Assembly: GCA_934277545.1 (NCBI GenBank)
Contig: CAKQUG010000003.1
Coordinates: 1 to 64,000, forward strand
Source: an uncultured Alphaproteobacteria bacterium
GTDB lineage: Bacteria > Pseudomonadota > Alphaproteobacteria > RF32 > CAG-239
Reading direction: 5' to 3'
Length of the DNA stretch: 64,000 nucleotides
Shown here piece by piece: positions 58,044 to 64,000 of this stretch. The notes beneath the pieces are model-generated. The model searched no databases, had not been told where the DNA came from, and saw nothing but the letters and a program-made list of their open reading frames with translations. Within the stretch, counting starts at the first letter, position 1; each line of letters begins with the position of its first letter. Made by a program: the position numbers and the translations under genes.

Positions 58044-58814
58044 GTGTTGAAAGGCATAGAATTTATAAGAAGAAAGAGCATGGTATTTAAAACCTCTTCA
58101 CTTACTCTATTGTCATTGCGAGCACAGCAAAGCAAAGACGATAGACAAGGCGAGGTTGGGCGGTCAATGATAGAAATGCTGGGTGTTCTGGCTATTATCG
58201 CCGTTTTAAGTGTCGGAGGACTTGCCGGTTACTCCAGAGCCTTGGAAAAATGGCAGGAAAATAAACAAATAGAGCAGTTAAGTGAGTTATTTTATAATTC
58301 TATAAATAATTTTGACTTGTTTGAAAAAGATTATTTCAAACAAGAAATTGATGGTTATGTCAAATACGGAGGTATAACAGTTTTAGAAAGCATTGACGCA
58401 ATACCTGTCGGAATGACTGTGCGCAATGGTGCTATTTGGGATTCATATAATAATACATACACTATGTCGTATGGTCGGTATATATGCAGAGGAATAGGAA
58501 GATGTCCGTTTACGCAATATTGGTCAATATCATTTAATGTAAGCAATAACAAATTGGCTTATAATTCTGAAAAACAATGTAAAAATTTTTTGACAGTACT
58601 AAAAAAATTCGATGATTTTGTTAGAGAGGTGGAGTTTAGAGGAAAAAATAGCGATGATAATTCATATAATTCCAGTAGCTTTGTTTATGGCAAAAAACAT
58701 TGTGTAAACGGAAAATTATGTTTTGGTAATTTAACTCCGGCCGACGTGGTGAATTATTGTCGAAGTTGTTCTAAGCAAAGATGTTATTTTAATTTAGAAA
58801 TAAGTCCCAATTAA
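58044..58814 (+). CDS. Prepilin-like protein D
   Basis: GTG 58044 has AAGGAGG 6 bp upstream and is preferred over the ATG at 57990. The 256-residue product has a 39-residue propeptide and GEVG-RSMIEMLGVLAIIAVLSVGG, with cleavage after G39. The 217-residue mature part ends CRSCSKQRC, like genes B and C. Part of the propeptide (LLSLRAQQSKDDRQ) is the GTCATTGCGAGC repeat in the opposite orientation to genes A and C. It is divergent from gene C. Probably an envelope pseudopilin-like protein. Confidence 0.78.
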   Translation: MLKGIEFIRRKSMVFKTSSLTLLSLRAQQSKDDRQGEVGRSMIEMLGVLAIIAVLSVGGLAGYSRALEKWQENKQIEQLSELFYNSINNFDLFEKDYFKQEIDGYVKYGGITVLESIDAIPVGMTVRNGAIWDSYNNTYTMSYGRYICRGIGRCPFTQYWSISFNVSNNKLAYNSEKQCKNFLTVLKKFDDFVREVEFRGKNSDDNSYNSSSFVYGKKHCVNGKLCFGNLTPADVVNYCRSCSKQRCYFNLEISPN

Positions 58815-58816
58815 AT

Positions 58817-58849
58817 AAAACACCGCCTTGCAAGGGGCAGGGCGGTGTG
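58817..58849 (-). terminator. Terminator of the alcohol dehydrogenase gene
   Basis: On the minus strand CACCGCC pairs with GGCGGTG across a 13-nt loop and is followed by TTTTATTT. It also lies just after the gene D stop. Confidence 0.75.
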
Positions 58850-58872
58850 AGGTGTTTGGATTTTGTTACGAA

Positions 58873-60036
58873 TTATTTGCCGTAAAAGGCTTTTTTATAA
58901 ACTTCCAAGACTAATTCTTTGCAGCAAGGACGCGGATTGCCTCCGGTGCAAACATCGGCCATGGCCGCATCGGACAAAGCCTCCAAATCTTCTTCTTTAA
59001 CATTTATATCTTTAAGCGTTTCCGGAATGTTTACATCTTTTTTGAGTTGTTTAACGGCGTCAATGGCGGCTTTGCGATATTCATCCTGCGTCATTTCATC
59101 AACGCCTTTAACCCCCATTGCGCGAGCGATTTCGCGGAATTTTTCACCGGTGTACGGAGCGTTAAATTCCATAACATAAGGCAGTAAAACAGCATTAGCC
59201 ACGCCGTGCGGGGTATTATAAAAAGCGCTCAACGGATGAGCCATACCATGAACAACACCTAAGCCGACATTAGAAAAAGCCATGCCTGTCATATATTGAC
59301 CAAGCGCCATATCTTCACGGCCTTTCGGGTCATTTTCTACAGCTTTGCGTAAAGAACGTGATATAATTTCAATAGCTTTAAGGTTAAGAGTATCTGCCAA
59401 TTCCCAAGACGCCAAAGTGGTGTAGCCTTCAATAGCGTGAGTAAGAGCGTCCATACCGGTAGCGGCAGTCAATCCTTTTGGCATAGAAGACATCATTTCC
59501 GGGTCAACAATAGCTACAACCGGAATATCATGCGGGTCAACACAAACAAATTTGCGGCGTTTTTCCTCATCGGTAATCACATAGTTAATGGTAGTTTCGG
59601 CGGCAGTGCCGGCAGTGGTGGCAATGGCGATTACCGGAACGCTTTTATGTTTGGTCGGCGCCACGCCTTCCAAAGAAACAACATCGGCAAATTCCGGATT
59701 GTTAATGATTATGCCGATACCTTTTGCCGTGTCTTGCGGAGAACCGCCGCCAATGGCAATCATATAGTCGGCTTCGGCTTTTTTGAATGCTTCAACGCCT
59801 TCTTTTACCACGGTTACGCTCGGATTGGCTTTTACTTTGTCATAAATTGCATAAGCCATATTATTTTTATCCAACAAATCGGTAATTTTTTTTACCACTC
59901 CGAATTTTACCAAATCGGCATCGGTAACAATAAGTGCTTTTTTAAAACCGCGGGCTTTAGCTTCGGTAATCACTTCGTCTTTAGCCCCAAAACCGTGATA
60001 GCTGGTTTCATTTAACATAAAACGTTTTGCAGTCAT
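58873..60036 (-). CDS. Iron-containing alcohol dehydrogenase
   Basis: The 387 residues match group III Fe-ADH enzymes (FucO/YqhD/AdhB-like). GGGSPQDTAKGI binds NAD(P). VVHGMAHPLSAFYNTPHGVANA supplies the two metal-binding histidines, and GMDALTHAIEGYT the others. They interconvert alcohols and aldehydes in fermentation. C-terminal CTGGNPRPC resembles the ending of lactaldehyde/1,3-propanediol reductases. It is monocistronic with its own terminator. Confidence 0.92.
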   Translation of the reverse strand: MTAKRFMLNETSYHGFGAKDEVITEAKARGFKKALIVTDADLVKFGVVKKITDLLDKNNMAYAIYDKVKANPSVTVVKEGVEAFKKAEADYMIAIGGGSPQDTAKGIGIIINNPEFADVVSLEGVAPTKHKSVPVIAIATTAGTAAETTINYVITDEEKRRKFVCVDPHDIPVVAIVDPEMMSSMPKGLTAATGMDALTHAIEGYTTLASWELADTLNLKAIEIISRSLRKAVENDPKGREDMALGQYMTGMAFSNVGLGVVHGMAHPLSAFYNTPHGVANAVLLPYVMEFNAPYTGEKFREIARAMGVKGVDEMTQDEYRKAAIDAVKQLKKDVNIPETLKDINVKEEDLEALSDAAMADVCTGGNPRPCCKELVLEVYKKAFYGK

Positions 60037-60121
60037 GATTGTTTCCTTTCATAAAAATTATTAAATGTTTATACTTTAAATATATAGCAAAAATTGTTTA
60101 GCAACATGTTAATTTTGTATA

Positions 60122-60149
60122 CAAAAAGCGGCTCGTTTAGAACCGCTTT
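60122..60149 (-). terminator. tolB terminator
   Basis: On the minus strand AAAGCGG pairs with CCGCTTT followed by a T-run, 11 bp after the tolB stop. Confidence 0.82.
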
Positions 60150-60159
60150 CTGTTGTAAA

Positions 60160-61479
60160 TTATAATGGAAGCAACGGAGACCAGGCTGGGTCGGAGGCTT
60201 CGGCCGGTGTAACGATACGGCGTTCGTTGTAACCGGTTAGGTCAATGCTGTACAAGCGTACCGGAGAACCACGGTCTTGGCGGAAGTACATCAGCACGCG
60301 GCCGTTAGGCGACCAAGTCGGACCTTCAACCAAATAACCGTCGGCCAAAATACGTTCGCCTGAACCGTCAGGATACATCACGCCGATATAAAACGCGCCG
60401 TTTGCCATTTTGGTAAAGGCTATGTAGTCGCCGCGCGGAGACCATACCGGAGTGGCGTAGCGTCCCTTGCCGAAGCTGATTCGTTGCACATCACTTCCGT
60501 CAGCGTTCATAACATAAAGCTGCTGATTGCCGCCGCGGTCGGAGTTGAACACAATCTTGCTGCCGTCCGGAGAGTAGCTTGGCGAAGTTGAAATGGCGCT
60601 GCCATAGGTAATTTGATGAGTTTTACGGGTTTTGATGTCCATTTCATAAATATTTGTGGAACCATGGTTGGCATAACTCAACAAAACTTTGGAACTGTCA
60701 GGTGAAAATACCGGAGCAAAGGTCATACCCGGGAAGTTGCCCAAAACTTGGCGGCGGTTGGTGTCTAAATCCAGCATATAAACACGAGGACTGTTGCCGA
60801 CAAATTCCAAATAAGCGATTTTTTGCATGTTCGGAGAAAAACGCGGAGTCAAAACCAAATTTCTGCCGTCGGTCAGGAACTTGTGGTTTTCGCCGTCCTG
60901 ATCCATCATGGCAAGGCGTTTAATACGGCGGGTAGCGCGTCCGGTTTCCGAAACATAGACAATGCGGGTGTTGAAATAGCCTTTATCGCCGGTTAAGCGT
61001 TCATAAATAGCGTCGGCGACCACATGGGCGATTCGGCGCCAGTTGTTTTTAGTTGTAGTAAAAGATTTGCCGATAAGCTGCTGTTCGGACGCCACGTCCC
61101 ACAAGCGGAAATCAACACGGATTTTTTCTCCCGGCAATTCAACAATTTGGCTTTGCACCAAGGCTTGAGACTTAATGGCCTGCCAGTTGACAAACTTTGG
61201 TTGCTGGTCAATAGAGTTCAGAGTTTCAATATAGCTGTTAGTTGGCAAAATTTTGAACAATCCGCTTCTGTCAAGGTCTGCGACCAAGACTTCGCGCACT
61301 TTGTCGCCCCAGTCATTGCCGATGATTTTAGTAAAAAAGTTGCCGTTATTGCCAATCATTTCCGGAATGGCGATAGGCATAGGGTTGCGAGTTGCGCCGC
61401 GTACATCAATTTCCAATTCCGCGTGAGCAGGGGAAATAATAAATGTTAAAAGCGCGGCTAAGATATATTTTAATTTCAT
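60160..61479 (-). CDS. tolB: Tol-Pal system protein TolB
   Basis: The 439 residues have a signal peptide (ILAALLTFIISPAHA), an N-terminal TolB domain, and a six-bladed beta-propeller. WD-like repeats such as SPDSSKVLLSYANHGSTNIY, SPDGSKIVFNSDRGGNQQLY and SPRGDYIAFTKMANGAFYIG are clear. TolB links the inner-membrane TolQRA complex to Pal at the outer membrane during division. It stands alone here; pal, tolA, Q and R are not in the window. Confidence 0.96.
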   Translation of the reverse strand: MKLKYILAALLTFIISPAHAELEIDVRGATRNPMPIAIPEMIGNNGNFFTKIIGNDWGDKVREVLVADLDRSGLFKILPTNSYIETLNSIDQQPKFVNWQAIKSQALVQSQIVELPGEKIRVDFRLWDVASEQQLIGKSFTTTKNNWRRIAHVVADAIYERLTGDKGYFNTRIVYVSETGRATRRIKRLAMMDQDGENHKFLTDGRNLVLTPRFSPNMQKIAYLEFVGNSPRVYMLDLDTNRRQVLGNFPGMTFAPVFSPDSSKVLLSYANHGSTNIYEMDIKTRKTHQITYGSAISTSPSYSPDGSKIVFNSDRGGNQQLYVMNADGSDVQRISFGKGRYATPVWSPRGDYIAFTKMANGAFYIGVMYPDGSGERILADGYLVEGPTWSPNGRVLMYFRQDRGSPVRLYSIDLTGYNERRIVTPAEASDPAWSPLLPL

Positions 61480-61643
61480 TGCTTTTACCTTTGGAACTGA
61501 TTAAAATTTTAACTATCGTTACCATATACGCATTAGCAAAAATAGTAAAGATAAAAAAGAGTTTACGGACATAAATATATAGAATTTTATGGGCTTGACA
61601 ACAGCGGTTAAACCGCATAGCTTTGAAACAAAAGGAAAATACA

Positions 61644-62105
61644 ATGAATATTACGGAATTTAAGGCAATTTTGCCAAAATATAAAGCCCTTTTAGGTGTC
61701 GATTACGGCTCAAAAAGAATGGGGCTGGCTGTGTCAGATTTGGGGCGCAGCATAGCTACTTCATACAAAATTTTATATCGCGGCGAATGGGAAAAAGATG
61801 TTGCCGAGCTCAAGAAAGTGATTGCTGAAAAAGAAATCGGCGGTTTGGTCTATGGTTTGCCGCTGCAAATGAACGGCGAAGAAGGAACTATTGCGCAAGA
61901 AGTTCGCGCTTTTGCCGAAAAATTATCACAGGAAATTGATTTACCCTATATTTTTTGGGATGAGCGTCTTTCTTCAGCTGCGGTAGAACGTTTTTTGATA
62001 GAAGAAGTTGATATGTCGCGCGGCAAACGCAAAAAAATTTTGGACGCCTCGGCCGCCGCTTATATTTTACAGGGTGCGTTGGACGCTCTCAGCTTTTCTC
62101 GTTAA
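61644..62105 (+). CDS. ruvX: RuvX/YqgF-type nuclease
   Basis: ATG 61644 (AAAGGAAAA upstream) gives 153 residues. LLGVDYGSKRMGLAVSD has the catalytic Asp of the RNase H-like fold. GGLVYGLPLQMNGEEG and FWDERLSSAAVERFL follow, and DASAAAYILQG supplies the last acidic residue. The family includes Holliday-junction resolvase-like RuvX and 16S rRNA pre-processing nuclease YqgF. An upstream in-frame ATG at 61623 lacks a binding site. A TTGACA (61595) may belong to its promoter. Confidence 0.92.
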   Translation: MNITEFKAILPKYKALLGVDYGSKRMGLAVSDLGRSIATSYKILYRGEWEKDVAELKKVIAEKEIGGLVYGLPLQMNGEEGTIAQEVRAFAEKLSQEIDLPYIFWDERLSSAAVERFLIEEVDMSRGKRKKILDASAAAYILQGALDALSFSR

Positions 62106-62242
62106 AATATGTATTAAAGTGCAAATTTACAGGCAACAGCTTTTGTCTTAGCTAAAAAGTTCTATTGAAAAGGAATGTGGCATAAATATCTCATTTAGCG
62201 AACTGAAACATTAGTTATAAAATTTTATAAAGGAGATAAATT

Positions 62243-62824
62243 ATGACATACGGAGTTCGCTTTCCGACTTTAGCGTTTATTACCGGCGGCGCCGGACAAG
62301 CTAACGAGGGTATTCCGCCGCAGCCGTTTGAAACTTTTTGCTATGATTCGGCTCTGCGCGAAGCCAAAATAGAAAATTTTAACGTGGTGCCGTATACTTC
62401 GGTGCTGCCGAAAGAAGTTTTTGGCAATATTGTGCCGGTTGATAAAGTTGTCGGTCAATTTAAGCATGGTGCAGTGCTTGAAGTTATTATGGCCGGACAC
62501 GGAGCCAGCCACGACGAACACAAAGCCATAGCAACCGGCGTGGGTATTTGCTGGGGAAAAGACTCTAAGGGCGAGTTAATCGGCGGCTGGGCTGCCGAAT
62601 ATGTGGAATTTTTTGATACTCATATTGATGATGACATCGCCAAAGGCCATGCGGAAATGTGGCTCAATAAGTCGCTTAATCATGAATTGGAATTGCGAGG
62701 GGTGGAAAAACACAGTGAATTTCAGCTTTATCATAATTATTTGAACATCACAGAACAATTCGGTTATTGTTTAACATGCTTAGGTTTCCTGAACTTTGAA
62801 AACGCCGAACCGGCGAAGATTTAG
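62243..62824 (+). CDS. aaxB: Pyruvoyl-dependent arginine decarboxylase
   Basis: The 193 residues match PvlArgDC/AaxB. CYDSALREAKIENFNVVPYTSVLP contains the self-cleavage site T52-S53, which leaves a pyruvoyl group on S53. VLEVIMAGHGAS and TGVGICWGKD lie in the second subunit. It turns arginine to agmatine and consumes a proton. A transporter gene follows 68 bp downstream, as in the chlamydial aaxB-aaxC arrangement, so the pair likely provides acid resistance or arginine use. GGAG precedes the ATG. Confidence 0.85.
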   Translation: MTYGVRFPTLAFITGGAGQANEGIPPQPFETFCYDSALREAKIENFNVVPYTSVLPKEVFGNIVPVDKVVGQFKHGAVLEVIMAGHGASHDEHKAIATGVGICWGKDSKGELIGGWAAEYVEFFDTHIDDDIAKGHAEMWLNKSLNHELELRGVEKHSEFQLYHNYLNITEQFGYCLTCLGFLNFENAEPAKI

Positions 62825-62834
62825 GTTGTTTTGC

Positions 62835-62871
62835 GCAAGGCGGTTAAATTTTTGCACTGCCTTGCTTTTTT
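62835..62871 (+). terminator. Terminator-like hairpin between aaxB and the antiporter
   Basis: GCAAGGC (62835-62841) pairs with GCCTTGC (62859-62865) and six T follow. It would reduce antiporter expression relative to the decarboxylase. Confidence 0.7.
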
Positions 62872-62892
62872 ATTTAGAAAAGGAAAAATATT

Positions 62893-64000
62893 ATGGCTAA
62901 TAAAAAGAAAATATCGGCTGATAACACGGTGGCGCCAAGCTCCGGCTCAGGTTTGGGCGTGTGGGCGCTCGCCGCTATTGTTGTCAGCTCTATGATTGGC
63001 GGCGGTATCTATAGCCTGCCGCAAAATATGGCGGCGGGAGCCTCGGCGGGCGCCGTGCTTTTGGCGTGGGTAATTACCGGCATCGGCGTTTATTTTATTG
63101 CCAACACCTTCCGTATTTTGTCCGCCGCCAAGCCGGATTTGAAGGCCGGTATTTATATGTATAGCCGAGCCGGTTTCGGACCTTATGTGGGTTTTACTAT
63201 CGGTTGGTCGTATTGGCTGTGTCAAATTTGCGGCAATGTCGGCTATGCCGTAATTACCATGGATGCTCTCAACTATTTCTTTCCGCCGTATTTTGCCGGC
63301 GGCAATAATTTGGCGTCGATTATTGGCGGCTCAATTTTGATTTGGGGTTTTAACTATTTGGTTTTGCGCGGAATTAAACAGGCTACCGTTATAAATTTAA
63401 TCGGTACGGTCGCTAAAATAGTGCCGCTTATTTTATTTATTTTGATTTCAGCGTTTATGTTTCATGTTGATAAATTTGAGTTTGATTTTTGGGGTGAAAA
63501 TGCTGCCTCCAAACTCGGCGGACTTTCGGCGCAAATTAAAAGTACCATGCTGGTAACGCTGTGGGCGTTTATCGGCATTGAAGGCGCGGTTGTGATGTCT
63601 AAGCATGCAAAATCTCCAAAAACCGTGGGACGCGCTACAGTTTTGGGTTTTTTAGGCTGTTTGGCGATTTATGTAATGCTTTCCATTTTGCCGTTTGGTT
63701 TGATGAGCCAAGCTCAGCTTGCCGCCGTACCGAATCCGTCAACCGCCGGAATTTTAGAAGTTTTAGTCGGTAAATGGGGGGCATGGTTGATGAACATAGG
63801 CTTGTTGGTTTCGGTTTTAACCAGCTGGCTGGCCTGGACTGTGGTTACGGCGCAAATTCCGCAGGCCGCTGCTGAAAATGGTACTTTTCCGAAGCAGTTT
63901 GCTAAAGAAAACGCTAATGCTACACCGTCGGTTTCGTTGTGGATTACCAGCGCTTTAATGCAGTTATTTATGCTGTTGGTATATTTTTCGGGCAATGCGT
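62893..64000 (+). CDS. APC-family arginine/agmatine antiporter-like protein (partial)
   Basis: The frame opens at ATG 62893 and runs off the right edge after about 369 residues. It begins LGVWALAAIVVSSMIGGGIYSLPQNMAAGAS, the GxG-containing helix 1 of APC transporters, with AGIYMYSRAGFGPYVG in helix 3, and shows about ten membrane helices. AAGGAAAA lies upstream of the start. Sitting behind the arginine decarboxylase, it is probably the AaxC/AdiC-like exchanger that imports arginine and exports agmatine. Confidence 0.82.
   Translation, partial: MANKKKISADNTVAPSSGSGLGVWALAAIVVSSMIGGGIYSLPQNMAAGASAGAVLLAWVITGIGVYFIANTFRILSAAKPDLKAGIYMYSRAGFGPYVGFTIGWSYWLCQICGNVGYAVITMDALNYFFPPYFAGGNNLASIIGGSILIWGFNYLVLRGIKQATVINLIGTVAKIVPLILFILISAFMFHVDKFEFDFWGENAASKLGGLSAQIKSTMLVTLWAFIGIEGAVVMSKHAKSPKTVGRATVLGFLGCLAIYVMLSILPFGLMSQAQLAAVPNPSTAGILEVLVGKWGAWLMNIGLLVSVLTSWLAWTVVTAQIPQAAAENGTFPKQFAKENANATPSVSLWITSALMQLFMLLVYFSGNA

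Overview
The window comes from an AT-rich, gene-dense Gram-negative chromosome. MlaA, MlaC, LolA, TolB, lipoproteins and O-antigen/capsule-type sugar genes show a diderm envelope. The type 2 isoleucyl-tRNA synthetase, the TPR-methyltransferase and a GT-C membrane protein with the 'HFTRLFD...RPDHHS' pattern fit an alphaproteobacterium. Several small secreted proteins, palindromic repeats inside genes and the pyruvoyl arginine decarboxylase/antiporter pair suggest an uncultured, host-associated (gut-type) lineage. That last step is inference; there is no rRNA in the window.

Layout. 1-10366 is a surface polysaccharide locus: a decaying left edge (rfbA remnant, truncated glycosyltransferase, odd GT2), then a nucleotidyltransferase, gmd, a cupin isomerase, an epimerase, two very AT-rich glycosyltransferases and a UDP-galactopyranose-mutase-like flavoprotein. 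A serine recombinase with a small upstream ORF follows, then rfbA and a rhamnan-synthesis-F-type gene on the other strand. 10553-10694 holds tRNA-Pro with an inverted copy of its 3' end. 10815-19007 carries periplasmic proteins, a DMT permease, a YmdB-type phosphodiesterase, a TPR-methyltransferase, rpsD, a 40-residue membrane protein, a Gfo/Idh oxidoreductase and a methyltransferase. 19086-22181 is ileS behind an Ile-rich mini-ORF. 22281-28295 holds two prepilin-like genes, each behind the same structured 5' leader, with mlaA, mlaC, a GpsA-like dehydrogenase and a MerR regulator between them. 28492-38206 is housekeeping and envelope (argS, LolA, nitroreductase, MORN, patatin, PHP phosphatase). 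38210-43246 is a second glycosyltransferase block ending in a prolyl-iminopeptidase-like hydrolase. 43434-49467 has a GH108 muramidase, secreted unknowns and a GT-C membrane protein. 49467-56698 has mtnN and a short metK divergent from it, a U32 (RlhA-type) protein, a duplicated glycine-zipper protein and a cupin-Rrf2-DUF5131 operon. 56702-58814 has two more, divergently arranged prepilin-like genes, one apparently switched by a (CT)8 tract. 58873 to the end has an iron alcohol dehydrogenase, tolB, ruvX and an arginine decarboxylase-antiporter pair cut by the window edge.

The most unusual signal is the prepilin-like family. Four paralogues share the N-terminus SMIEML(G/S)VLAIIAVLSV. Two sit behind a conserved 5' RNA of about 220 nt that can form a terminator, an anti-terminator or an RBS-blocking helix. 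Three carry widespread palindromic repeats in frame just before the predicted cleavage site. One has a simple-sequence tract placed where slippage would switch translation.
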